Origin: Rhodococcus sp. KBS0724
GTDB taxonomy: Bacteria > Actinomycetota > Actinomycetes > Mycobacteriales > Mycobacteriaceae
NCBI RefSeq assembly: GCF_005938745.2
Contig: NZ_VCBX02000001.1
Coordinates: 62,001-126,000 of the forward strand
Direction of reading: 5' to 3'
DNA: 64,000 bases
Of the stretch, positions 1-8,608 are shown in pieces. The position numbers and the translations under genes are program-made. Numbering within the stretch: position 1 is the stretch's first letter; every line of letters begins with the position of its first letter. The notes beneath the pieces are model-generated. The model ran no database searches. It was not told where the DNA came from and saw only the letters and a list, made by a program, of their open reading frames with translations.

Positions 1-28
1 AATGGACCGAGTTGACGGAGACGAACAA

Positions 29-1465
29 GTGAGTGCATCGAAATACTCGCGCTCGATACGACGCGATGGCGGCGATCTCTCTTGGGACAGTGACGTTGCT
101 CCCGCGGTTGCAGAAGTTGCGGTGTCCATCGCACCCGGCGTTGTAGTAGTCGTCGACGCTGCGGACACGTCGACGGTCCTGCGTTGGCATGTGGCCGAGG
201 GCGGTGGCATCAGAGCGCTGGCCGCGGCCTGTGTGGAACCTGGCCTTGGCGGAATCCTCGAACGTGCGGCCAGTGGCATCGAAAGCGAATGTGACGCTGT
301 TCATCTCGATGCACGGTGGACTCGTCTGGGTCTGACCGCGGCCTGTGGTCGCTGGTCGATGGTTCGGATGAACGAGAGCGTACTGGTGTTGGACGGCGCT
401 GCCGCGCGACATCGAATCGGCGATACCGCCGCGGCTGCTCGCCTTTTTGCGGTTGCGTCTGCAACTCTCGAAGGGTTGGGGGTGGATTGTTTGAACGGTG
501 AGATGTCCAGCAGCGCAGCCAAAGAGATGGCGATCGTGACGCTGGAAGCGGCAGAAGCGGTATCCGAAACGACTTGGGGTTACGTTCTGATGGACCTCGC
601 TGCCCGAGTGCAGGCCGCCACCGCGTTCGACGACGACACGCTGCGGCAGTGGATCGAAGATCTGGTGGAAACACAATCGTTGAGCTTGGTGGATACGGAT
701 ATGGCCGGTGACGGAACTCGCTCTCGTGCTTCGGTCTTCAGTGGGTACATCGATCCGCATGTGGTACCTCCGCGGATTCTCGCGTGGCGTGGTGCGAGCA
801 CGCCGGATATCGAAGCGACTTATCGCGCCGAGGGGGAGACGGGGAGAGTGATTTTGTCCGCACAATTGGCGCAAGGCATCGATGCCCACTCCCGCGAAGC
901 CGGAGAGATGTTGGCGTACGCTGCAAATCGCAGATCAGGGCAGCTTCTCGTGAGCGTTCCAATGGTGGCCGATGGAACCAGCCTGATCGGGATGATGGAG
1001 ATAGACGAGGATTCCCTTTCCGACATATGTTTCGGGATCTTTTGTGCTTCTAGCGATCCTCGCGATCTCCGTGCCGGCGATTCGGCCGGTGTGCTGGTCG
1101 ACGTCGATCGGCTCATGCTGGAAGCGTGGGGATTGCAACGCGCGAAGTTGACCGCCCTGTACGTCGCGAACTCGACGTCGGAGTCGGAGGCTCGTAGAGC
1201 TGTGACGTCGGCAGCGCGCGGATTCACTCGGGAGGCATTGGATGCGGCTGAATCAGCGGTGGAGAAATTGACTTGGCTGAATGATGAGTTCGGTCGCGAC
1301 AGTCAGTCGTGGGGTGCCCTGCTGGAAAGCAGAATCGAGGCAATCGAGCGCTTCATGGCAGCTGTGGAGGATGACAGGGCTGAACCACCAGGCACGCAGC
1401 CGCTATTGGCCGAATTGTTGATCACGCCGTCGGACGACAATGACCGCTCGGACGGGCGATCGTGA
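29..1465 (+). CDS. Hypothetical protein, partner of the CHAT protease
   Basis: Unknown protein of about 478 residues with no domain I recognise. It has no signal peptide or membrane helix. The N-terminal half is rich in Ala, Gly and Val with a hydrophobic strand (APGVVVVVDAAD); the C-terminal third is helical and acidic (for example ESAVEKLTWLNDEF). I placed the start at GTG 29 because GGAG lies 8 nt upstream; an in-frame ATG exists at position 2, and the gene could begin before the window because no in-frame stop is visible upstream. Its stop codon overlaps the GTG start of the CHAT gene (GTGA), so the two are almost certainly translated together. By analogy with other CHAT systems it could be a sensor, regulator or substrate of the protease, but the sequence does not show which. 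Confidence 0.7.
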   Translation: MSASKYSRSIRRDGGDLSWDSDVAPAVAEVAVSIAPGVVVVVDAADTSTVLRWHVAEGGGIRALAAACVEPGLGGILERAASGIESECDAVHLDARWTRLGLTAACGRWSMVRMNESVLVLDGAAARHRIGDTAAAARLFAVASATLEGLGVDCLNGEMSSSAAKEMAIVTLEAAEAVSETTWGYVLMDLAARVQAATAFDDDTLRQWIEDLVETQSLSLVDTDMAGDGTRSRASVFSGYIDPHVVPPRILAWRGASTPDIEATYRAEGETGRVILSAQLAQGIDAHSREAGEMLAYAANRRSGQLLVSVPMVADGTSLIGMMEIDEDSLSDICFGIFCASSDPRDLRAGDSAGVLVDVDRLMLEAWGLQRAKLTALYVANSTSESEARRAVTSAARGFTREALDAAESAVEKLTWLNDEFGRDSQSWGALLESRIEAIERFMAAVEDDRAEPPGTQPLLAELLITPSDDNDRSDGRS

Positions 1466-2871
1466 CTCTCAGGTTCGAGAATCGCTCGGTTGTTCTTGTG
1501 CGAGCCGCCGATGCGGGCCCCACGTACATGTCATGGACGTGGATGGATACTCCCGACGTTCCCCATGCCGAACGTCTGGACAGCGAGAACCTTTCCGCAG
1601 CCATGACAATGCTCGATCAAGCCCTGCTGTCGCCATTGCCGTTGGGCCGGGGAGAACAGTCACAGGTCGAGTCCAAAGAGGATGCGGCGAGTCGGGCGCT
1701 GTTGCAGGGTGCGTTCGCCAGCCTCGACGGTGAACGGAAATTGGCTGCGTTGCTCACCGAGGCTGCGCTTCCGACGACGTTGCGCCGACAGATCTGTGAG
1801 CGATTCGAATCCCACGGAACAGTCCACGTCAGGATCACCCCTAGTCCTCGGATCGCACGTGTTCCCTGGGAATTGCTTTTCGCAGACGCCGATCGGAGAT
1901 TGCTCGACATTGCGCTGGTGACCTTCGATCCGCCGGCGACAGTTCACGCTCATCGAAGCGTTCTGCCTCCGAACTGGGAAGATGTGCGTCACCTTCCTCC
2001 ACTGCACGTCCTCGATCCACGTCTGCCCCCGAGTGCCCTCGAGCACGGCTTTCGGCAAACTTTGTCGGGTTTATCGAAAAATGCACTGCTCGATGGTATT
2101 TCAGAAGAACTCGAGTCAGTTTTCGGAGATCAAGCTGTCAAGATAGACGTGCCGAGAAAATTCGACCGAATTGCGTTGTCAGACGCTCTGCAGGACGGGA
2201 GATCCCGGTTGTTCTACTTCGGGCATGTATCCTCGAGTCCCGACGAACCAGGGTCTGCGTCTATTCACCTGTTCGATACGGTTGGGCCTCCGACTTCTGG
2301 GCGTGGGCAATGGGGAATGGCTGAGCCATTTCGATCGCTGACGGCACCCGGTCACGCGGCGTCGCCCAGCCAAGACCGTCACTTACCCTTGTGCGCACTG
2401 GATTTCCTTCTTGGTACACAGCAGTGTTCGGACGAGCGAGTATGGAGTCGGTACGGATCGGATCGAAGGAATTACGGCTTCGAAATCTGGCCTATTCCAT
2501 GTCGTGTAGCGCTCATAGCGTGTGAGGGTGGCGTGGATTTCCGATCGGCCGAGACTTTCGGTTTGGTGATTGCGTTGGTGGACTCCGGGGCTTCGCTGGT
2601 GACCACTACCCGCTGGACGCTTCCGACCGACAGTGCTTTCCACAGCATCGGAAAAGTGCGGCGATCAACGCTTCCCACAGTCGAATTAGCGCTGGTTGTC
2701 GATCGCGCACACAATGGGATCAACGCAGTGGAGGCCGTCACTCATTGGCAACGTGACCAATTGCGCTTGTGGGAATCCAACCCGGGTGATCTGACGTATT
2801 CACCGATCGTGTGGGCATCGCTTACGCACACTGTTGCCATAGCGCGACAGGTCGACTCCGGCGATTTCTAG
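1462..2871 (+). CDS. CHAT-domain (caspase-like) cysteine protease
   Basis: Protein of 469 residues whose C-terminal two thirds resemble a CHAT domain, the clan CD caspase/separase-like peptidase fold. The expected catalytic dyad is visible: His255 in LFYFGHVSS and Cys354 in ALIACEGG, each after a hydrophobic strand as in the family. The segment VPWELLFAD (about residues 134-142) and the later FGLVIALVDSGASLVTTTRW segment also match CHAT conservation. The N-terminal 120 residues are unassigned; no TPR repeats are seen, unlike TPR-CHAT proteins. The GTG start at 1462 overlaps the stop of the preceding gene by 4 nt. CHAT proteases commonly act as effectors in bacterial conflict or stress modules, where they cleave a partner protein; that role is inferred here. 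The family call is fairly firm, the substrate unknown. Confidence 0.78.
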   Translation: MTLRFENRSVVLVRAADAGPTYMSWTWMDTPDVPHAERLDSENLSAAMTMLDQALLSPLPLGRGEQSQVESKEDAASRALLQGAFASLDGERKLAALLTEAALPTTLRRQICERFESHGTVHVRITPSPRIARVPWELLFADADRRLLDIALVTFDPPATVHAHRSVLPPNWEDVRHLPPLHVLDPRLPPSALEHGFRQTLSGLSKNALLDGISEELESVFGDQAVKIDVPRKFDRIALSDALQDGRSRLFYFGHVSSSPDEPGSASIHLFDTVGPPTSGRGQWGMAEPFRSLTAPGHAASPSQDRHLPLCALDFLLGTQQCSDERVWSRYGSDRRNYGFEIWPIPCRVALIACEGGVDFRSAETFGLVIALVDSGASLVTTTRWTLPTDSAFHSIGKVRRSTLPTVELALVVDRAHNGINAVEAVTHWQRDQLRLWESNPGDLTYSPIVWASLTHTVAIARQVDSGDF

Positions 2872-3260
2872 GCGCGTGAATTCCAGGTGCGGTTGAACTT
2901 TCCGGAGTCGACCGAAGCGCTCAGTTCCTGAGGAATTGTGTGCGTAAGGTAGTTTCGCAACTTGTCGTTGACCGCAATTCCCACTGCCCCCGCGGTGCTC
3001 AGGTACGCAGCCAACTTGGCGTGATCGAAGTTCGGCGAGCTACCTAACTGACGCAACTCCGTCCAGGCGATATCTTCACGTCCGATCGTTAACTCTCGCA
3101 ACATCTCCCACGCCGCCGACGCTATTGCCTGTAGCAAACGATCCTCGTCGATGTTCCCTCTGGGTGACCGGCATAATCGGAGGATTTCGTCGCGCACCGT
3201 GGCATATTCCGGGATTGCGACCATCATGTAGATCGACCAACGTGGATCGCCGTCGTCCAT
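2868..3260 (-). CDS. Hypothetical protein
   Basis: Small soluble protein of 130 residues with no recognised domain. It is predicted mostly helical (for example DRLLQAIASAAWEMLREL, then HAKLAAYLSTAGAVGIAVND). I chose ATG 3260 (MDDGDPRW); an ATG at 3308 would add 16 residues. It converges on the CHAT gene: the two stop codons overlap in a shared CTAG at 2868-2871. Together with the LuxR-type gene just upstream on the same strand it may form a two-gene unit facing the CHAT pair. No function can be proposed from sequence alone. Confidence 0.6.
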   Translation of the reverse strand: MDDGDPRWSIYMMVAIPEYATVRDEILRLCRSPRGNIDEDRLLQAIASAAWEMLRELTIGREDIAWTELRQLGSSPNFDHAKLAAYLSTAGAVGIAVNDKLRNYLTHTIPQELSASVDSGKFNRTWNSRA

Positions 3261-3377
3261 CGAAGACCCCCCGAGTGAGGCGGTGTGGTCGAACACCGCA
3301 CGCCTCACACTAGGTTTCGATTTTCACTACGGATATCGAGTGAACGACCGACAGATACAAGTGAGACGCAGGAGCTG

Positions 3378-3656
3378 TCAGAGCTCGTCGATCCCGATAA
3401 GTCCGTCCTGAAGTGCCCGCGCAAGCAACGCGGCTTTGGTCGGTGCTGTTCTCCCCGCCTCGTCGTACTTGCCGCGAATTCGTGTGAGGTGAGTGTTGAC
3501 CGTTCCCGGTGCGATGTACAGCCTTTGCGAGACTACGGATTTGGAGTCGCACTGAATCCAGGCGAGTAAGACTTCCTTCTCGCGTGTACTGAGGCCCGGA
3601 TCGATGCGGCGTGGCCGAATGTCATTGTTGTTCGGGTTGTAGTCGCTGGAGGTCAT
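3378..3656 (-). CDS. Stand-alone LuxR-type HTH transcriptional regulator
   Basis: A 92-residue protein consisting almost entirely of a LuxR/GerE helix-turn-helix. The core runs from about residue 20: LSTREKEVLLAWIQCDSKSVVSQRL, then GTVNTHLTRIRGKY as recognition helix, as in NarL/FixJ C-terminal domains. No receiver or ligand domain is present, so activity would have to be set by expression level or by a partner. It lies 117 nt upstream of the small unknown gene on the same strand and is divergent from the double-TetR regulator, with 221 nt between the two starts. Likely a local regulator of this block; its target is not visible. Confidence 0.8.
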   Translation of the reverse strand: MTSSDYNPNNNDIRPRRIDPGLSTREKEVLLAWIQCDSKSVVSQRLYIAPGTVNTHLTRIRGKYDEAGRTAPTKAALLARALQDGLIGIDEL

Positions 3657-3877
3657 GTAGGCGTCCTTGGTGTCCGGGTGCCACCTTTGGTGGCGATGGT
3701 TTCTTGACTTCTATGAAAAGCGAGATATTTCGGGACGTCACTCCCTTTGGTGATTGCATGTCCATTCACGTGACAGTGAACACTCTCAATTCGGAGCGAA
3801 AATGGGCTGTAGCTGGGTAAAGTGTTCTTCGGGATATAGCCGTGGAAAGTTGTTACTGGACACCGAAAGGGCAAGAC

Positions 3878-5137
3878 ATGTCGGACGATGCCACGGCCGT
3901 GCAATTCATCGATGCCGGAGTGGCATCGTTGACAGAGAACTCGCGGGATTTTCTCCGACGTGGACTGCGAATTGACGACGTTGTCAATCAGGCAGGTTCG
4001 TCGTCGGCAACGTTCTTTCGGAAATTCAACAGTAAGGCGGTTTTTGTCGAGGCCGTGCTTACGCGGTTGAGCGAATCCAATTGGAACTCGACCGACGAGG
4101 TCAAGGACATGGTGCGTGACCAGTTGCGGGCCTGCGGCAATTCGCTCCGCCCGGCAGTCACCGCGCTGGTTGCCGAAGCGTTCCGCCCGTTGGTGGACCC
4201 ATCTTCCGTAACCGAGAATCTCTTGTCTCATGTCTTTGCACGCAATCACAGAGGAACTGCGCAGGCCGTGAAGAATGATTACGTTCAGCGCGACGCTCTG
4301 GTTTTGGCCGCATATGAAGGCTTGTTCGAACAGGCCGACGCCACATTCCGGAGGCCGTTTACCGCAAGGTCCTTTGCAGCGGCATTCAATGCCATTCTCG
4401 ATGGGTTCCGGATTCGGAGTCTGGCGGACCCCGAGTCCGTGTCCGCCACGGTTGTCTCCGATGCACTGTTCGCTTTTCTCGGGGCAGTGGTCGACACTTC
4501 CGGGCGCCACCAACATCTCGACGACATGGTCGGCAACGTTGATGCTCCTTCCTCACTCGGACCACTGCCCCGAGATCCCCGGGCAGCTATTCTTGCCGCT
4601 GCCCGGGGTGAATTCGGGAAACGCGGATATTTCATGACTCAGGTAGACGACATTGCAGATAACGCGGGTGTTCCACGCCCGACCGTCAAGAAACTCTTCC
4701 CAACCAAGCCTCATATTCTTGTTGCAGCGCTACAGGGGAGGGTGGACATTCTTCGAGAAACCGTTGCCGACGATGTGTTGATCGGCCTGGACGAGATCAC
4801 AATCGTCGAGAATTACATGCTTCGATGTGCGCAACTCGCGACAGACGAGACCGAATTCATGGACGCCCTGTTGGTCGCAGTCGCCCACGACACGTACGGT
4901 GAGCCGGAAAGTTTGCTGTCACTGAAGACGCAGCTCAACCTTCCGGCCATCATCGCACCGGTTGTTCAGCAAGGTCAGGACATCGGGTTGTTCTCGACTA
5001 TCGGCACACCGATAGACATCGCCGCCGGTTTGACGAACGCTCTCCTGCTGCGTTGTTTCACCCGGCGGACCGAGACCCCTGAGGACAACGCCACTTTTGT
5101 CGGTGGGCTGCTGCTGCGCGGGTTGACCAGACTCTGA
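3878..5137 (+). CDS. Tandem double-TetR transcriptional regulator
   Basis: Regulator of 419 residues with two TetR-type DNA-binding segments in one chain. The first HTH is at about residues 30-57 (IDDVVNQAGSSSATFFRKFNSK), the second at about 235-285 (AAILAAARGEFGKRGYF, then VDDIADNAGVPRPTVKKLF). Each is followed by a helical ligand/dimerisation-like region, so the protein looks like two fused TetR monomers of about 200 residues. An ordinary TetR is about 200 residues. Start at ATG 3878 is preceded by GAAAGG; an earlier in-frame GTG at 3842 lacks a good ribosome site. It converges on the ThiF-like gene (19 nt apart) and could control the ThiF/ligase pair or the divergent LuxR-type gene. Confidence 0.82.
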   Translation: MSDDATAVQFIDAGVASLTENSRDFLRRGLRIDDVVNQAGSSSATFFRKFNSKAVFVEAVLTRLSESNWNSTDEVKDMVRDQLRACGNSLRPAVTALVAEAFRPLVDPSSVTENLLSHVFARNHRGTAQAVKNDYVQRDALVLAAYEGLFEQADATFRRPFTARSFAAAFNAILDGFRIRSLADPESVSATVVSDALFAFLGAVVDTSGRHQHLDDMVGNVDAPSSLGPLPRDPRAAILAAARGEFGKRGYFMTQVDDIADNAGVPRPTVKKLFPTKPHILVAALQGRVDILRETVADDVLIGLDEITIVENYMLRCAQLATDETEFMDALLVAVAHDTYGEPESLLSLKTQLNLPAIIAPVVQQGQDIGLFSTIGTPIDIAAGLTNALLLRCFTRRTETPEDNATFVGGLLLRGLTRL

Positions 5138-5155
5138 ACGAAATCCGTACGTGGA

Positions 5156-6259
5156 TCACTGGGCCATGAGTGCGGTAAACGCTCGTTCGTCGAGTTCGTT
5201 CCATCGACCGGTGGAGTTGGCGCCGTCGCCGAGCAGGACCTGGTCCAGATCGAAGCGGTATCGACGCGACGGTAAGTTATTGCCGCACACCAACAACCGT
5301 GCCGCCAGTGCCGCGACGGACCCCGCCGCAGTGGCAGCGGTGCCCAACTGTGGCCATGATGGCAAAGTTCGACCGACCTGGGTGAGCGAGTATCGAGTTC
5401 TCGGAGTGACCTTGCTTCCGACAATCGCGTTGGCTATCCGCGCTCGATTCTCAGGATCGCGCAGTTGGTCGTCGGTCAATCCGACCAACTCCCCGGCGTT
5501 GCCGTGAAACGGGGGATAGTCGGGATCCAGATCATAGCGCTCGATATCGAGAATCACGTTGTCGCCGTTATCCGTGGCCATCACGACGGGTATGCCCTTT
5601 GCCCGTGCGCGCAGACGAATGGCGACTTTCATCGCGAGGTCGTCCATTTCCTCTACGAGTACCGACAAGGATGCGATCCCGTTGCCTCCCAGGAATCGGT
5701 CCGATTCGGTTTCCGAGTACCCGCGCGGGAAGGAATCTATGTCGGTGTAGGGGTCAGTTTCGAGTAGACGGCGTTGCGCAAGAGTCACTTTCGATTCTCC
5801 CAAGTCGCAGACGGACGCAGCTAGGCGATTGAGATTGCTGGGCCCCAATGTGTCAGGATCCGCGATGCGAAACCGACGCGCGCCTGTCAAAGAGCACACG
5901 GAGACAACCGACGATCCAACGCTGAGTCCAGCCACCCCGATCAATGCCCGACTCCACGCGTGTTGCTCGTCGTCGTCCAGCAGATATCGGTTTCGAGTGG
6001 TTCGCAGTCGGTAGAAGTTCTCAGCGTCAGGCAACCGGACGATTGCCGAACGCCACGGGTAGACGACGTACCGACTTGCGCATTCGACGGTGTGCTCGTC
6101 ATTCCACCTGTTCGGATCGCCATCGCCAAACGAATCGACGACGGTCAACTCCGAGCGGGCGGATTCCCAACCGTCGACAAATCGTAGACCCGATTCGGGT
6201 TGTAACAGAGTTCGAATGCGGTCGGAGTCTTGTGTGGGATGCAGTATTTCGATCATCAT
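5156..6259 (-). CDS. E1-like ThiF/MoeY-family adenylyltransferase
   Basis: Protein of 367 residues with the E1/ThiF Rossmann-type adenylation fold. The nucleotide-binding loop is GVAGLSVGS (residues 108-116) instead of the usual GxGxxG, and the following signature DPDTLGPSNLNR (134-145) carries the Asp and Asn-Arg residues used to bind ATP. This loop and signature resemble the ThiF half of mycobacterial MoeY (Rv1355c type), but the nitroreductase half of that protein is absent. No paired CxxC zinc site or obvious catalytic Cys is seen. The N-terminal 100 residues are unassigned. ATG 6259 overlaps the stop of the upstream ligase gene (ATGATGA), implying translational coupling. Likely activates a carboxyl group (a peptide C-terminus or small acid) by adenylation; the substrate is unknown. 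Confidence 0.78.
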   Translation of the reverse strand: MMIEILHPTQDSDRIRTLLQPESGLRFVDGWESARSELTVVDSFGDGDPNRWNDEHTVECASRYVVYPWRSAIVRLPDAENFYRLRTTRNRYLLDDDEQHAWSRALIGVAGLSVGSSVVSVCSLTGARRFRIADPDTLGPSNLNRLAASVCDLGESKVTLAQRRLLETDPYTDIDSFPRGYSETESDRFLGGNGIASLSVLVEEMDDLAMKVAIRLRARAKGIPVVMATDNGDNVILDIERYDLDPDYPPFHGNAGELVGLTDDQLRDPENRARIANAIVGSKVTPRTRYSLTQVGRTLPSWPQLGTAATAAGSVAALAARLLVCGNNLPSRRYRFDLDQVLLGDGANSTGRWNELDERAFTALMAQ

Positions 6260-7698
6260 GCGCCTACCTTTTCCACCTGCGTTTGCTTGATTTCGTATTG
6301 AAAGTCGCTGCTTCCGAACAGGCAAAAGTGCACATTGGGCTTTGCGCGGTCACCCAAAATCTGCACTAGTTCGCGGTATTCGCTGCTAGAGGCGGCAAGA
6401 GCCTCGACCACCGTTCGTCGAACCAGTTCAGCGCATGCGGTATTCCCACGCGTGTCCAGAGTCTTGTCGCGTCGCAATTCGACTCGCAGCTCCAATGTGT
6501 CGCGCAGGTCGGGGCCGGGTCGCCGAGCGAGTACAGATTTTCCGGTGATCGTGTCGACCAACTGCGGGTGCGACAGCGCGGCACGGATGGGTTCGGGATA
6601 CAGATTGACCGCATAGAACGACATGGCGACGTCGGTACGCCGCTTCAGGACGATGAAACCCGCTCTTGCGGATGATGTTCGAAGATCCAGGTCGTGGCCG
6701 AGTTCGGCCAGATATCGACTGGTGTCGTGCTGGCTCAGAATTCGGCCGATGTCATTGATTCGGTAGCGGATCAGCGGAATCGTATTGTCGACCGTGAACA
6801 GAAAATGACCCTCCTCGTCGATTTCCGTGTAGCGATACGAAGGGTCGTATTCGACGAGAGTCGACGAGGCGGCAGCACCACCGAACAGGGCCTCGTCGAC
6901 ATCGTGATGTTCGAGGGCAAGACGGCGTAAGGAAATCGATGTTGGCGTCTCGTGCCCCATCATCCCTGCGTCGGCGGTGCCGTAGACAAGGCATATGTCT
7001 TGCGGGCGACCGGACTTACCGATCAGATCCAGCACGCCGTCGCGCCAGGATTCTCCGATGCTCTCGCCGGCAAGCAGCAACTTAAGGTCCTGGTTGAGGA
7101 CCACCGGATCCGCGCCGTCGAGAACGTCACGGACGAATGGTGGATAGCCAGCGATGACGACTTGATCGTGGTGTTTGCCGAGCGTTGCGATGTTCTCACG
7201 AACCGTCTCGACGTCCACCCCGGGAGCTATGACGGACAACGGGAACCCACGCTGATTCAGTTCTTCCGCCGCGCGCAATGTATAGGTTCCACCGATCCAG
7301 TTGCCCATCGCGAAGCAGACAACGAGCAACGTCGATCGCTTGTCAGCATCGAATTGCCGCATGATGCGCCCATGGAGCGCAACGCTGTGTGCCAGAGATG
7401 CAGCGGACCGTGGCCAGTGCGTCGGCCGACCGGAGGATCCCGAGCTCGACGACCAGATTCGTGCCCCTGTGACATCGCCGCCAAGCATGAGATCTTTCAG
7501 CTCGTACGCAGCAATGTAGTTACTTTTCGAAGTGGTGGGAATTTTCGTGAAGTCGTCCACGCCACGGATCTCGTCTGGATCGAATCCTTGTTCTGACAAG
7601 AATTGTGTGTAGGCAGGTACGACGTCAACCGCACGCCGGAAAATGGCCAATGCGTGATCGGCGCCTGGTGAAGTGGGTGACGAACTGGTCGGATGCAT
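6256..7698 (-). CDS. PaaK-like adenylate-forming enzyme (phenylacetate-CoA ligase family)
   Basis: Protein of 480 residues related to phenylacetate-CoA ligase/coenzyme F390 synthetase enzymes of the ANL superfamily. The P-loop-like motif is SSSSGSSGRPT (residues 83-93), the aromatic/acidic A5-like motif is YGTADAGMMG (239-248) and the YRTGD-equivalent is RYRINDIGR (311-319). A C-terminal lobe follows (about 330-480). The family forms acyl-adenylates and then thioesters. I chose ATG 7698 because AAAGGA lies 9 nt upstream; an ATG at 7743 lacks this. The gene is coupled to the ThiF-like gene by an ATGATGA overlap and is divergent from the zinc-ribbon gene across about 210 nt. The departures from consensus (ND for GD, TADAG for STE) leave the substrate, and even CoA use, open. 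Confidence 0.8.
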   Translation of the reverse strand: MHPTSSSPTSPGADHALAIFRRAVDVVPAYTQFLSEQGFDPDEIRGVDDFTKIPTTSKSNYIAAYELKDLMLGGDVTGARIWSSSSGSSGRPTHWPRSAASLAHSVALHGRIMRQFDADKRSTLLVVCFAMGNWIGGTYTLRAAEELNQRGFPLSVIAPGVDVETVRENIATLGKHHDQVVIAGYPPFVRDVLDGADPVVLNQDLKLLLAGESIGESWRDGVLDLIGKSGRPQDICLVYGTADAGMMGHETPTSISLRRLALEHHDVDEALFGGAAASSTLVEYDPSYRYTEIDEEGHFLFTVDNTIPLIRYRINDIGRILSQHDTSRYLAELGHDLDLRTSSARAGFIVLKRRTDVAMSFYAVNLYPEPIRAALSHPQLVDTITGKSVLARRPGPDLRDTLELRVELRRDKTLDTRGNTACAELVRRTVVEALAASSSEYRELVQILGDRAKPNVHFCLFGSSDFQYEIKQTQVEKVGA

Positions 7699-7909
7699 CA
7701 GGGCGGGTCCTTTCGTGTGGCGAGTTCTGATGTCGCCGTGCACACGAGAGACCGAACCCCCGGAGCATCACCGGGAGCCGATGGATGCCGAGAATCGTGG
7801 GGTAGTCAGGACCGGAAATCGCCCATGTCAGTCGATCGGACTATTGAACGGACGGTCAACTGTGGTGCAAGGTTTTTTGACGCAGCAACCACAAACGAAG
7901 GAGTTCGAT

Positions 7910-8059
7910 ATGGCGGAATGCAGGAAGTGTCACAGGCCGGTTCATGACTGCTCGGCGTGCAACGGAGGACGAGCGAGCGGCATGTTCGGAAAGCTCACAT
8001 GCAGCAAGTGCAACAACACCGGCTCGACGTGCAATGAACACGGCGGGTACTGGAAGTAG
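7910..8059 (+). CDS. 49-residue zinc-ribbon protein
   Basis: Very small protein with three CxxC pairs: CRKC near the start, CSAC in the middle and CSKC toward the end, with a final Cys eight residues from the C-terminus. The pattern CSACNGG and CSKCNNTG resembles the CxxCxGxG repeats of DnaJ-type zinc fingers, so one or two zinc sites are likely. AAGGAG at 7898-7903 supports ATG 7910; a longer frame upstream has no ribosome site. The protein ends HGGYWK. It is the first gene of a rightward unit with the membrane protein and the TerD-domain protein, divergent from the ligase/ThiF pair. Possible roles are a metal-binding accessory or an interaction module; neither is shown. Confidence 0.72.
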   Translation: MAECRKCHRPVHDCSACNGGRASGMFGKLTCSKCNNTGSTCNEHGGYWK

Positions 8060-8102
8060 AGCCCTCGGAGGGCCGCCCCGTATCTTCTTGAGAGGAAGTT
8101 TC

Positions 8103-8585
8103 GTGCAGATTTTCCTGGCTTTTTTGATCGTCACGATAGTGGGTTTTGTTTCAGCACTTGCAGTTGGCGGCGGGGCGGCATTCTGGTTTGCCATCGCATG
8201 GTTTGTGGGCCTGGTGATCCTCAGTTTGGTTCTCGGCGCATACGCCAAACGGCAGATAGATGTAGTGCATTCCGCTGATCCCCCGACAATCCAACAAGTA
8301 ATCGAAAGCCATTTCAGTGGGGTTGGATGGAAGAACGTCCAGGGCGATGGTTTGATGAACTTCCAGTCGCGAGGGATCGGGATCAATTCGTGGAACTCGA
8401 AGAACCCCGTAGTGTCAGTCAGCCTTTCGCCGACTGTCGACGGCGGCACTGAAGTGTCAATCTGGATGTCGGAGTGGGTGACTCGAACGGGAATTGTTTC
8501 TTCCTGTGACAGAGTTGTTTCCAAGCGATGGACTTTGCTGAGGAAGCTCGCAGCACTCGAAGGTGAGTCCGAGGTTCGGTTGTAG
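8103..8585 (+). CDS. Two-helix membrane protein, unknown function
   Basis: Protein of 160 residues with two hydrophobic helices in its first 50 residues (QIFLAFLIVTIVGFVSALAV, then FWFAIAWFVGLVILSLVLG) and a soluble C-terminal domain of about 105 residues with alternating strands (for example VVSVSLSPTVDGGTEVSIW). No family recognised. I place the start at GTG 8103, preceded by AGAGGAAG at 8091-8098; the frame is open further upstream but overlaps the zinc-ribbon gene and has no ribosome site. The gene lies 43 nt after the zinc-ribbon gene and 23 nt before the TerD-domain gene, so the three probably form one transcript. Confidence 0.72.
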   Translation: MQIFLAFLIVTIVGFVSALAVGGGAAFWFAIAWFVGLVILSLVLGAYAKRQIDVVHSADPPTIQQVIESHFSGVGWKNVQGDGLMNFQSRGIGINSWNSKNPVVSVSLSPTVDGGTEVSIWMSEWVTRTGIVSSCDRVVSKRWTLLRKLAALEGESEVRL

Positions 8586-8608
8586 CAGGATTAGAAGGGC
8601 TGTGCATC

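Noticed and set aside
7673..7909. N-terminal extension of the zinc-ribbon gene
   Set aside because: The upstream part crosses the divergent promoter region, has no ribosome site and no zinc-ribbon sequence; AAGGAG precedes ATG 7910.
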